Shown piece after piece: positions 35,250 through 45,200 of a stretch of 64,000 nt of DNA. Under the pieces are notes generated by a model. The model saw only the letters and a program-made list of their open reading frames with translations, had not been told where the DNA came from and ran no database searches. Numbering within the stretch: position 1 is the first letter of the stretch; each line of letters opens with the position of its first letter. The DNA comes from JBGSQR01 sp964509295 (lineage in GTDB: Bacteria; Desulfobacterota; Desulfuromonadia; Geobacterales; Pseudopelobacteraceae), in NCBI GenBank assembly GCA_964509295.1, contig CAZDWS010000006.1, positions 1-64,000 on the forward strand. Reading direction: 5' to 3'. Both the position numbers and the translations under genes were made by a program.

Positions 35250-37892
35250 TTACCACGACTCTATCATTGATCTAGCCAGATTTTTTTCATCTTCTACGGA
35301 ATTTATCAGTCCGTCCAGTCTCGCCGCCAGTAGTCGCTCCATGACTACACCAAACAATGGGCCGTTTTGCAGCCCCAATTCCTGCAAATCCCTGCCGCTC
35401 AGCTTGCTTTTCACATTGCGCAGTCTAGTCAGGTAGGTGGAAATGTATCTGCGCACCTGGTCATGTCTTGCCCTGGCTGCAAGATACAGCAGCATCTCCA
35501 TTGGCAAACCTTTCAGCAGGACATAAATTTCGCTGTTAAGTATTGACCTGTCATGCTTGAGTCTGCGCTGGATGATATCCAAAATTGTCTGAACCCTGTG
35601 GCGATGGGCAAAAACCTTGCTGCTCATTCGACCCGGTACGGCCAGACGTTGACAGGCTTGTTCAAATTCATCCTGCTTCAGACAGTCTGTCAGTGCCAGA
35701 AAATATACCTGCCATTGTTCACATGTTTCTTCCAGATAGAGCAGTCTGAACCAGGCCAGCAGCTGGGTAGTCTCCCTTAATATGCGTCCGGTTTCCGGCA
35801 ACAGCTTGAGTTTGGAATGAATTGAGGAAAAAAGGCCGAAAGTTGACATGCGGTTGATGGCATTTTCCGGACTGAGTTCGTTGAATATCTGAATTAGTTC
35901 GCTCAATAGTCGTTTGCCGCCGACTTTTTCCAGTACATTCATGCGTACCGCATTGCGGATCAGATTTTCAGTGTGTGGCGCAATATGGAATCCGAGCCGC
36001 TGTTCAAAGCGAATGGCCCGGAAAACCCTGGTCGGGTCTTCCACAAAAGACAGGTTGTGCAATACCCGGACTGTTTTTTCCTGAAGGTCCTGTTGTCCGC
36101 CAAAATAATCTGTCAGGAGACCGAAACGGTCACAATTAATGCAAAAAGCCAGGGTGTTGATTGTGAAGTCTCGTCGATAAAGATCATGACGTAATGAAGA
36201 ACGTTCTACGGAAGGCAGCATGCCTGGTGATTCATAAAATTCCAGGCGTGTGCTGGCCACATCAACTTTATTTCCGTCAGGGAGTACAACCACTGCTGTT
36301 CCAAAGGTCTTATGGCTGCGAACCCTGCCCTTGTTTTCAGCCGCAAAGTGCTCGGCAAAAAAGATACCGTCACCCTCAACGGTTACATCCAGATCAAGGT
36401 TCTCAGCTCCCAGTAGTGTATCTCGGACAAAACCTCCTACTGCATAAACCTGAAGCCCCAATTCATCGCCGGTTTTTCCCAGTCTGTGCAGAAGGTCAAC
36501 TATGGTGCCGGACAGTTGTTTGTTTATCAGACCGGCTATATTGCGGTTTTTTGATGGATGGGTCAGAGCGTCCAGGTCATACAAAGCTTCCGGCTGGCCC
36601 CGGCGACCGCCATACATGTGCCTTAGCAGATCTGTGCGTGTTACCGCTCCGATCAGCTGTTCTCCGTCAAAGACCGGCACAAAGCGCCTGTTGCCTTCGA
36701 CCATGTATTCCTGGATATGGGAGATTGTGGTGAAGGTTGTGGCACGCAGGAACTCGGTATGCATGAAGTCACTGACCGGAGATTCACCCAAATCATGATA
36801 AAGGGCCTTGTCAACGATCTTGCGGGAAATGATGCCGAGCATTTGATCTTCCTGCATGACCGGCATGGCATTGCAGTTGTAGCGGGTCAGTTGTTCTCTG
36901 GCCTCGTTAATAGTCAGAGTAACCGGCATGGTCTTGACCGGTGACGACATGATGTCTCCGGCAGAAACCCTGGGGGATACTTCCAGCAGCAGCTGTTCCT
37001 CCAGTTTTTTTAGTACGCGTTTGAGCGGTTGGTCATGAACGGCAGCAGATGCAGCAGTGGCATGTCCTCCGCCATTGAATCTTCGTAATATCTCACCGGC
37101 ATTTACTTCGGTTATTCGGCTTCGACCGACGATATAGACATGCTTGTCCATGGCAACAACCAGAAACAGGGCATCCAGATTTTCCATATCCCGGATTATG
37201 TGGGCCAGGGTAGCCAGGTCTGCCACATAGGTTTCGCATGAGGCATGGGCAATGGAAATGTTGATACCATTGATGTTGGTGGTTTTAAGGTTTTTCAGCA
37301 TGGTATTCATCAGGTCGACCTGTTGGGCGGTCAGTTCCTGAGTCAGGAAGTCGGCTACGATGTTAAGCCTGGCACCCTGATCCAGCAGCCAGGCGGCGGC
37401 CAGATAATCATCCCGTGTGGTTGGTTGAAACAGCAGTCGCCCGGTGTCCTCATAAATTCCGAGCATCATCAGGGTTGCCTGTTCGGCATTCAGGCTGATC
37501 CCCTTTTCCATCAGCATGCGGGCCAGTATTGATGAAACTGAGCCGCACGGGCGGATGATACCGTCTGTTGAGGCAATACTTTCAGAAGTTACGGGATGGT
37601 GGTCGTAGACGTGGATTTCGATTCCCGGGCGGGTCAAAACTTCGCTGAAACGGCCAATTCGTCCGGCATGCTGGCAGTCAACGATGATCAGGCGTGTGAT
37701 TTCGTCCAGGTTGATCAGTTTTGCACGCGTCAAGGCGGGTAAATAGTCCGGGTGATGCGAGATGAATTCTCTGACACCTTTTTCCTGTGATCCGGGGAAG
37801 GACAAGATAGCGTCAGGATAAAGCCTGGAAGCGGCAACCATGGCTCCCAGGCAGTCAAAGTCTGCATTGATGTGGGTTGTGATAACATTCAT
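35250..37892 (-). CDS. DHH-CBS-poly(A) polymerase fusion (CCA/A-adding tRNA nucleotidyltransferase)
   Basis: An 880-aa protein. Residues 1-310 are a DHH/DHHA1 phosphoesterase-like domain (INADFDCLGAMVAAS, IVDCQHAGRIG, VYDHHPVTSE, GGGHATAASAAV). Residues about 315-430 are two CBS modules. Residues about 470-620 are a class II nucleotidyltransferase head (VGGFVRDTLLG, DLDVTVEGDG), followed by the tRNA-binding neck and tail. This domain order is known from deltaproteobacteria and Aquificales, where the enzyme completes tRNA 3' ends. The tRNA in this window already encodes CCA, so repair is a plausible role. CBS domains suggest adenylate control. Confidence 0.9.
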   Translation of the reverse strand: MNVITTHINADFDCLGAMVAASRLYPDAILSFPGSQEKGVREFISHHPDYLPALTRAKLINLDEITRLIIVDCQHAGRIGRFSEVLTRPGIEIHVYDHHPVTSESIASTDGIIRPCGSVSSILARMLMEKGISLNAEQATLMMLGIYEDTGRLLFQPTTRDDYLAAAWLLDQGARLNIVADFLTQELTAQQVDLMNTMLKNLKTTNINGINISIAHASCETYVADLATLAHIIRDMENLDALFLVVAMDKHVYIVGRSRITEVNAGEILRRFNGGGHATAASAAVHDQPLKRVLKKLEEQLLLEVSPRVSAGDIMSSPVKTMPVTLTINEAREQLTRYNCNAMPVMQEDQMLGIISRKIVDKALYHDLGESPVSDFMHTEFLRATTFTTISHIQEYMVEGNRRFVPVFDGEQLIGAVTRTDLLRHMYGGRRGQPEALYDLDALTHPSKNRNIAGLINKQLSGTIVDLLHRLGKTGDELGLQVYAVGGFVRDTLLGAENLDLDVTVEGDGIFFAEHFAAENKGRVRSHKTFGTAVVVLPDGNKVDVASTRLEFYESPGMLPSVERSSLRHDLYRRDFTINTLAFCINCDRFGLLTDYFGGQQDLQEKTVRVLHNLSFVEDPTRVFRAIRFEQRLGFHIAPHTENLIRNAVRMNVLEKVGGKRLLSELIQIFNELSPENAINRMSTFGLFSSIHSKLKLLPETGRILRETTQLLAWFRLLYLEETCEQWQVYFLALTDCLKQDEFEQACQRLAVPGRMSSKVFAHRHRVQTILDIIQRRLKHDRSILNSEIYVLLKGLPMEMLLYLAARARHDQVRRYISTYLTRLRNVKSKLSGRDLQELGLQNGPLFGVVMERLLAARLDGLINSVEDEKNLARSMIESW

Positions 37893-37958
37893 TTATGCTC
37901 GATTCAGTCCAGGTGTTAAGTTTGGTAAAGTCAAATATAGGATACATCAAAATGCTGA

Positions 37959-38435
37959 TCAAGGGTAAACCCGTACCACTGATTCTGCCACACAGGCCGG
38001 TTTTTCCTTGCCTTCAATTTCAACAGTGATCAGATAGGTTATCTGGACAGCAGTATTAATTTTTAGCGATTCAATAACCGCCAGATGGGCGCGAATACGG
38101 GAGCCAACATGTACCGGTTCGGGGAAACGGACCTTGCCCAGGCCGTAGTTTATCCTCAGGCGCATGCCGGGATAGTTTTTTTCAAAAAAACCGGGGGCAT
38201 TGCTTTCTGTCAAATAGGGCAACAGGGATAGAGTCAGGTAGCCGTGGGCAATGGTTGTGCCGTAGGGAGACTCCTTGGCCGCCCGTTCAGGGTCACAGTG
38301 AATCCATTGTAAATCGCCGGTGGCTGCGGCAAAGGAGTTAATGCGCTCCTGTGTTATTTCAAGCCAGGGACCACAGTGAATTTCCGAGCCTGCAAGTGGC
38401 TGGTAGATTGCCATAAGATTATCAACTGCTTCCAT
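37959..38435 (-). CDS. MaoC-like (R)-specific hydratase/dehydratase
   Basis: Hot-dog-fold hydratase of 158 aa. It carries the MaoC catalytic loop FAAATGDLQWIHCDPERA followed by TIAHGYLTLSLLPYL, and GLGKVRFPEPVHVGSRIRAHL. Asp and His of the DxxxxH motif (DLQWIH) are present. The family hydrates 2-enoyl-CoA. AAAGGAG supports the ATG at 38435; the frame extends to 38456. Its start is divergent from queF and 97 nt away. Confidence 0.92.
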   Translation of the reverse strand: MEAVDNLMAIYQPLAGSEIHCGPWLEITQERINSFAAATGDLQWIHCDPERAAKESPYGTTIAHGYLTLSLLPYLTESNAPGFFEKNYPGMRLRINYGLGKVRFPEPVHVGSRIRAHLAVIESLKINTAVQITYLITVEIEGKEKPACVAESVVRVYP

Positions 38436-38532
38436 GTTTACTCCTTTGAAAAACATTCAAAAAAAACATTGCCAAGCCCTTCATTGCTATGGTATCGCAG
38501 ATTTTGTGTTTGACCACAAGGGGGAATCAAAA

Positions 38533-38964
38533 ATGCTGCATAATGATCTCAAGTCGCTTGGTAGCGGCACAACAACTTATCGATATGATCTGCCGGATGA
38601 AGCGTTACTGGAGTGCTTTCCAAGTCCATTTGCCAAGTCTGAATTAAACCCGGCCGGTGCAGTCGGGACATTGCATATTGAATGCCCGGAGTTTACAAGT
38701 CTCTGCCCGCTTACCGGACAGCCGGATTTTGCCAAAATAGTAATTGATTATCAGCCGGACCAGCTTTGTGTGGAAAGTAAAAGTCTCAAGCTGTATCTGG
38801 GGTCGTTTCGAATGCATGGTGAGTTTCATGAATCATGTGTCAACCGGATCTGTAATGATCTGGTCAAGCTGATGGATCCAGTCTGGCTGACAGTGCGTGG
38901 GGAGTTTACCCCGCGTGGCGGAATACCGTTTTGGCCTACGGCTGAATATCGTAAGAACAAGTAG
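38533..38964 (+). CDS. queF: NADPH-dependent preQ0 reductase
   Basis: Type I (single-domain) 7-cyano-7-deazaguanine reductase, 143 aa, reducing preQ0 to preQ1 in queuosine synthesis. It shows the catalytic Cys in EFTSLCPLTGQPDFAKI with the conserved Asp, NADPH-site CVESKSLKLYLGSFR, and GEFHESCVNRICNDL. The ATG at 38533 follows AGGGGG; the frame runs upstream to 38434 without a better site. GluQRS, which acts on queuosine-modified tRNA, is encoded in the same window. Confidence 0.96.
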   Translation: MLHNDLKSLGSGTTTYRYDLPDEALLECFPSPFAKSELNPAGAVGTLHIECPEFTSLCPLTGQPDFAKIVIDYQPDQLCVESKSLKLYLGSFRMHGEFHESCVNRICNDLVKLMDPVWLTVRGEFTPRGGIPFWPTAEYRKNK

Positions 38965-39019
38965 GATCTTTCAAATAACAATTTTATGGTGCAGTCTGAT
39001 TTGGGAGAACCAGAATACA

Positions 39020-41581
39020 ATGAAAATATGTTCAACTGTTCTAAAAGGGCAACAGTGCATTTTTTCGACAGCTCTGCTGTTGGCACTGTTGCTTATGTTG
39101 TTTGTGAACAGTGTCTGTGCCCAGTCTCCTGCTGTAAAAAAAGTACTGGTATTCAATTCATATCATCAGGGCTACAAATGGTCCGATGATGTTATGGGCG
39201 GGATTGTATCCGTACTGGGAACCGGTACGAACAACGGCAATCTGCAGATTGAATATATGGATGCCCAGCGTATAGCAGATGCCGGATACCTGCAGAAACT
39301 ATCCGAAATATATTCCTACAAATTCCGCGAAAATAAGTTTGATGTAATTATCGCCTCCGATGATCCCGCTTTTACATTCCTTCTAAAACATCGCCAGAAA
39401 CTTTTTCCTGATACTCCGATAGTGTTTTGCGGAGTTAATTACTTTGTTGATTCGATGCTGCAGGGACACAAAAATGTTACCGGCGTGGTAGAGGCTCAGG
39501 ATATAAGGGCGACTATAGAACTTGCCCTCAAGCTGCATCCACGTACAAAAGAAATATATATTGTAAATGATAATACAATCACCGGTCAGGCCATTGCAAA
39601 AGACCTGAGTAAAGTTGCTCCGCTCTTTAAAAACAAAGTTGATTTTGTTCCATTATCCGGTCTTTCTATGGAGCAGATTCAACAGAAAGTTGCTAAGCTT
39701 CCGACTGACAGTCTGATCCTGTACCTGATTTTCTTTGAGGACAGTGCCGGTCATAAATTTGCTTACAATGAAGGTATCTCTCGGATTGTCACTCACAGCA
39801 GTGTGCCGGTTTACGGAGTCTGGGATTTTTCACTCGGTTACGGTATTGTTGGCGGTATGCTTACCAGCGGATTTTTTCAGGGAGAAACCGCGGCTAAACA
39901 GGCTTTACGGATTATTGGCGGTGAACCGGTTTCGACTATTCCGGTTGTTAAACAGGGGTCTAATCGCTACATGTTTGACAGTACACTGTTAAAACGTTTC
40001 AAAATCAAATTTGGTGATCTGCCTGCAGACAGCATTATTATTAACGAATCGGACGCTGGAAGGAAGCAGGTTCTGGTGCTTAACTCTTATCATCACGGCA
40101 TGACCTGGGCTGATGGTGTTAATTCCGGTATTTCCTCAATCCTGGGAAATAATGACAAGATCGATCTTCATTTCGAGTTTATGGATACCAAGCGCAATGC
40201 AGGTCCCGAGTATATTCAGAAACTAACTCAGCTTTATCGTTACAAATTTCGTGGTAAAAAGTTTGATCTGGTCATAGTTTCTGATGACGATGCCTATAAT
40301 CTGGCCCGTAAAAATCACCCTGAGCTGTTTCCGAATGTGCCGCTAGTCTTTTGCGGAGTGAACTTTTTTCAGCCGGAAGACCTGAAAAATGACCGGTTGA
40401 TAACCGGTGTGGTTGAGGCGGTAGATATCAGAAAAAACCTTGAAATAGCTTTAAGGCTTCATCCGGGAACTCAAAAGATTGTTGTTGTTAATGATCTCAC
40501 AGCAACTGGAAGGGCTAACAGGAAGCTTATTGACGGAGTATTGAAGGATTTTCAAGGTGTTGAGTTCGAATTTCTGGATGATATTAACATGTCGGAACTG
40601 GAAGAGCGTGTCAGCAGTTTGCCGCCAAATAACCTGATTTTACTGCTCAGTTTCAATCGTGACAAGTCCAACAATGTTTTTTCGTATGAGGAAAGCATAC
40701 GCAGGATAGCTTCCAAAGCCAGGGTTCCAATCTACAGTGTCTGGGATTTTTATCTTGGCAGTGGTATTGTGGGCGGCATGCTGACCAATGGTTTTTCTCA
40801 GGGTGAAATGGCGGCAAAGTTGGGATTGCGGGTTTTGGATGGTGAAAAAACGGATAAAATACCGGTCGTTCTGACCAGTCCAAATCGTTATATGTTTGAT
40901 TATCGCTACCTGAAACAGTTTGGGATAAAGGCGGATAAGTTGCCGGGACAGAGTAAGATAATCAATCGCCCGAACTTTATTCTGGAAAAATATGGTAAGG
41001 CGGCTGCAATTTTACTTTCAATTTTTGCGGCTATAACTTTTTATATACTATACAGACGCAAGAAATCCCGTGACCTCCTCAAGCTTATGGCCGCTACCGA
41101 TCCTTTGACCGGTGTGCTGAACAGGAGAGCAGGACTGGCATACCTGAAGCAGTTGATCAAATCAGCAAATGTTATGAATACAAATTTTGTTGTCTGTTTT
41201 GTTGATCTGGACAGGCTTAAGTCTGTGAACGATACTTATGGGCATCTGGAGGGTGATCGTTATCTGCGGGAAGCCAGTCAGATACTGCAATTGAAAATTC
41301 GCAAAGGCGATCTGCTCTGTCGATATGGTGGTGATGAGTTTTTGATGGCGATCAATTCGTGCACACGTGGGCAGGCTGAAATCATGTGGGATAAAATCGA
41401 GGAAAGTATCTCTGTTTTTAATCTTGGCGGAGAGGCCCAGTTTACGATCAGTATGAGCAGGGGCTTTGTGGAATATGATCCGGCATCACCGGTTTCGATT
41501 CTGGAACTGGTTGAAATGGCGGACTCTGAGATGTATAAATTCAAACAGAAACGTAAGGCAGAAAATTCAATACCACAATAA
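39020..41581 (+). CDS. Tandem substrate-binding-domain diguanylate cyclase
   Basis: Membrane diguanylate cyclase of 853 aa with two consecutive periplasmic binding domains. It has a signal peptide (1-34) and SBP1 about 40-335 (VLVFNSYHQGYKW, IVFCGVNYF, YGIVGGMLTSG). SBP2 about 349-645 repeats the pattern (VLVLNSYHHGMTW, LVFCGVNFF, SGIVGGMLTNG). One membrane segment about 659-678 precedes GGDEF about 690-845. The active site RYGGDEF is intact (770-774), and the inhibitory I-site RKGD (761-764) sits at the canonical five-residue distance. The ATG at 39020 has GGGAG 12 nt upstream; the frame runs back into queF. EfpL follows 17 nt later, so they may be co-transcribed. Confidence 0.92.
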   Translation: MKICSTVLKGQQCIFSTALLLALLLMLFVNSVCAQSPAVKKVLVFNSYHQGYKWSDDVMGGIVSVLGTGTNNGNLQIEYMDAQRIADAGYLQKLSEIYSYKFRENKFDVIIASDDPAFTFLLKHRQKLFPDTPIVFCGVNYFVDSMLQGHKNVTGVVEAQDIRATIELALKLHPRTKEIYIVNDNTITGQAIAKDLSKVAPLFKNKVDFVPLSGLSMEQIQQKVAKLPTDSLILYLIFFEDSAGHKFAYNEGISRIVTHSSVPVYGVWDFSLGYGIVGGMLTSGFFQGETAAKQALRIIGGEPVSTIPVVKQGSNRYMFDSTLLKRFKIKFGDLPADSIIINESDAGRKQVLVLNSYHHGMTWADGVNSGISSILGNNDKIDLHFEFMDTKRNAGPEYIQKLTQLYRYKFRGKKFDLVIVSDDDAYNLARKNHPELFPNVPLVFCGVNFFQPEDLKNDRLITGVVEAVDIRKNLEIALRLHPGTQKIVVVNDLTATGRANRKLIDGVLKDFQGVEFEFLDDINMSELEERVSSLPPNNLILLLSFNRDKSNNVFSYEESIRRIASKARVPIYSVWDFYLGSGIVGGMLTNGFSQGEMAAKLGLRVLDGEKTDKIPVVLTSPNRYMFDYRYLKQFGIKADKLPGQSKIINRPNFILEKYGKAAAILLSIFAAITFYILYRRKKSRDLLKLMAATDPLTGVLNRRAGLAYLKQLIKSANVMNTNFVVCFVDLDRLKSVNDTYGHLEGDRYLREASQILQLKIRKGDLLCRYGGDEFLMAINSCTRGQAEIMWDKIEESISVFNLGGEAQFTISMSRGFVEYDPASPVSILELVEMADSEMYKFKQKRKAENSIPQ

Positions 41582-41598
41582 GATAAGGAGCAGAACAG

Positions 41599-42162
41599 AT
41601 GTATTCAACTTCGGATTTTAAAAAAGGGCTTGTCATTCAGCAGGATGGTGCGCCATGTCTGATTCTGGATGTGACTACTCAATCACCTACGGCGCGTGGT
41701 GCCAATACCATGGTCAAGACGCGTTATCGGAATCTGATCACCGGTCAGGTGCTGGACAAAACATTCCGTTCCGGTGATAAGGTTAACGAAGCTGATTTTG
41801 GTCGTAACAAGGGTCAGTTTTTATATGCCGATGGCGGTCGCGGTGTATTCATGGATCTGGAAACCTATGAGCAGTTTGAAATGGATGAAGATAACTTTAA
41901 GGAAATATCACCTTTTCTGCTAGATGGAACTGAAGTTGTGCTGGGATTGTTTGAGGGGAGGATGGTTACGGTTGAACTGCCGATGGCTGTTGAATTGACT
42001 GTGGTTGAAACAGCGCCGGTAATAAAGAACGCCACTGCAACCGCTGAAACCAAGGATGCAATTCTGGAGACAGGGTTGAAGATAAAGGTTCCTCCCTATC
42101 TGGAATCCGGTCAAAAGGTGAAAGTTGATACCCGCGAAAGCCGTTTTATCTCCAGAGCCTGA
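41599..42162 (+). CDS. efpL: Elongation factor P-like protein EfpL (YeiP)
   Basis: Ribosome-binding EF-P paralogue of 187 aa that relieves stalling. The tip loop reads QSPTARGANTM with Arg33, as in E. coli YeiP/EfpL, rather than the modified Lys loop of EF-P. The C-terminal VELTVVETAPVIKNATATAE and GLKIKVPPYLESGQKVKVD match the family. AAGGAG lies upstream. It ends at a hairpin terminator. The symbol rests on this loop and the C-terminal signature; a plain EF-P is less likely. Confidence 0.92.
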   Translation: MYSTSDFKKGLVIQQDGAPCLILDVTTQSPTARGANTMVKTRYRNLITGQVLDKTFRSGDKVNEADFGRNKGQFLYADGGRGVFMDLETYEQFEMDEDNFKEISPFLLDGTEVVLGLFEGRMVTVELPMAVELTVVETAPVIKNATATAETKDAILETGLKIKVPPYLESGQKVKVDTRESRFISRA

Positions 42163-42170
42163 ATGATATT

Positions 42171-42207
42171 CTCACCGCTTTCAGTAGAGGCGGTGAGCGT
42201 TTATTCT
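42171..42207 (+). terminator. Terminator after efpL
   Basis: CTCACCGC (42171-42178) pairs with GCGGTGAG (42190-42197), followed by a modest T-rich tract. It separates efpL from the convergent kinase. Confidence 0.75.
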
Positions 42208-42219
42208 TCTGGTTGACTG

Positions 42220-45200
42220 TCAAAAACTTTTTTTGTGAAATACTTTTTTTAGGACATCTTCAATTTCTGAAATATTGTATGGTTTTGAAAGTGTGGCAGC
42301 AAAGCCATAATCCTTGCAATGGGCCATTATCGGGTCATTGGCGTAGCCGCTGGATACGATTGCACAGACATTCGGATCAATTTTTTTCAGCATTGTAATA
42401 GCTTCTTTACCACCGATACCGCCCGGTATTGTGATGTCCATTATCACCACATCATACGGGCGGTTGTTTTTGAATGATTTCTCATACAGTTGACTTGCCT
42501 CTAGCCCCTCGCTACAGCTCTCGACCTCATATCCGAAGTGTTCAAGTATGTTGGTAAGGACTTCACAGACAATCTTTTCGTCATCCATGATCAGGATTGA
42601 TCCATTGCCTTGATGGGAATCAACCGGTTCCGAATGTATTGAATCCGGTTCGCTGCTTGTTGTTGCCGGGAGCAGGATGTTAAAGGTCGTTCCTTCACCG
42701 TCTTTTGAAGCGGCAGTAATTTCTCCGAAATGGTTGCGGATGATCGAGTAGACAGTCGCTAGCCCAAGTCCGCTCCCCTGTTTTTTTGTTGTGAAATATG
42801 GGTCAAAAATGCGGTCCAGGTGTTCTGTCGAAATACCGCAACCCTGGTCCGATATGGTTATTTTAATGGCTGCCTTGTCTGGGCTGAAATGATTCCCGGA
42901 AGCTGTGTTTATAATGTTTGCTGCGGAAATTTTTATCTGTCCGCCGTTCGGCATGGATTGATCAGCATTTATAATCAGATTGTTGAATACCTGTGTCATC
43001 TGACCTGCATCAACTTCAGCAAGATATAGATTAGGGTCAATTTCAAGCTGGTAGCTGACATTGGAACCACGCAAAACGAAACTGGCTGACTCTGCGATGA
43101 TTTTACCGATGGAGGTGAGTTTGCGTATTGGCGTGCCTCCCTTGGAAAAGGTAAGTAGTTGTTGGGTAAGACTTTTGGCCCGGTTAGAAGCGGTTTCAGC
43201 ATTTTCCAGTATTTCATAAATTCGTTCGTCTGGTGTAGTAAGCCTTCTTGCCAGAGAAATGTTGCCAAGAATCGCTGTCAGGAAGTTGTTGAAGTCATGG
43301 GCAATGCCACCTGCAAGGACTCCAATAGATTCAAGTTTACGAGCTTTGAAAAGCTCTTCCTCAATATGTTTTTTTTCGGAGACATCACGGAAAACAAGAA
43401 CTACACCGATTATTCTGTTGGTCTCATTGAAGATTGGGGCAGCTGAATCTGCTATAGCACGTTCAGTGCCGTCTCTTGAAATCAGGACTGTATGGTTGGA
43501 AAGCTCCACTACCTTGCCGGTATTTAGTGATTCAATTACCGGGTTTATCAGCTCTTTTCGGCTGGTCTCATTGATAATTCTGAAAACGGCTTCCAGCTGT
43601 AACCCACTAGCCTCTTCCTGACTCCATCCGGTCAGTTTTTCAGCGACCTGGTTGATCAGGACTACTCTGCCACCTGTGTCGGTCGTAATGACACCATCGC
43701 CAATAGATCGTAATGTTACAGCCAGTCGTTCTTTTTCGGCTCTGAGGTTGTCTGCGGCAACCGTTATATCATTTATATCTGTTATCGACGCCACAATAGC
43801 CTGCAGGGTTCCATTTTCACGAACGAGTCGACGTGCAGCAAAATAACCCCCGAAAATGGTACTGTTTTTGCGGAGGTAGCTACGTTCGGTATGGTATTCC
43901 TGGATACTTCCATCAATCAGTTCTTGCAGGCGGGAAGACGCAATTATTCTCTCCGTCGGGTTTATATGGTCAGAATAAAGCGTCCCGATCATTTCATCAG
44001 TTGAATAACCGAACATCTCAGCAATACGGTTATTGGCATATTCAAGTTGCTTGTCAGGAGAAATCAGAATAATACCGGATTGTGATGTTTCCAGAATCAG
44101 CCGTAAATGGGCTTCATTTTCACGGAACTTTTCAGCCAGCATTTTTTTACCCGTAATGTCCTCAAAGGCAATTACAACATGTTTTTGACCTTCAAGAGTG
44201 ATCGGCTCAACACTGAAACGGATCCAAAGAGTTTTTAATTCCCTGTCCTGAGCGAATTTAAGCCGGATTTCTTCGCCATGGAGCGGCAGGCCGGCTTGCA
44301 ATGCCTGACTGATAGCCTTAGCAATGGGGCAGTCACTGCATGATTGTGGGCCGCCGCAGCCTTCAGAGCTTTCCATGCTTTTTGGACATTGCAGGAGATC
44401 CCCAAGGCGTTGTTTTGCAATCTGGATTTGATCTAAGTGAAACAGCCCCGACATGATTTTGTTGAATGAAATTATCTGAGATTCTTTGTTGAGCAATGCC
44501 ATGCCGACCGGTGCTGACTCAAAGATTGCATTCAGGTTGTTACGTTCGGTTCTTAAGAGTTGTTCCGTCTGTCGATGTTCAGCAACCTCTTGTTCAAGAA
44601 GTCGGGTCTGGAGATGTATCTCCTCTTCAGCTTTCTTTCTTTCGGAAATATCACGGACAATATTCAGGAAAGCGGGTTTGCCTTCGAAATCAATTATTGT
44701 GCTGCTTACTTCGACGGGAATGGTTATGTTGCTACGGGTGATATGGGTAGATTCGAATAACAGCTGACGGTATAATTTAACTTTTTCAATCTTTTGATAC
44801 AGTCCGGTGTTTTGTGACTCTGCCAGCACAAGCTTGTAGGGAAGCGAAAGGAATTCGTTGTACGTGTAACCCATTTTGTCACAGGCAGCCTGATTAACCT
44901 CAAGGATGTCGCCTTTGTCGTTGATAATATAGATTGCATCACCGGCGTTGTTGAAAAGTTGCCTGAACTTTGATTCCGATAGTCGTAAGGTGCTTTCAAA
45001 TCTTTTTCGCTGCTGAATATTTCTGTAAAATGCAATCAATATGATTGTAGCCGCAGAAGAAAATAAAATTATAAACCAGAAAGCGGTTTTGTTGATGGCA
45101 TAATTTGATGACGGTTTGTTTATGATGATTGCGTCTTTTTGAAGCTTATCCATGTTGACATTGAACTTTTTAAGAATTGCATAATCAAACATTTTTGCAG

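Noticed and set aside
36194..36733. A 179-codon frame antisense to the DHH-CBS-CCA enzyme
   Set aside because: Low-complexity, cysteine- and arginine-rich translation with no family, opposite a well-supported gene.
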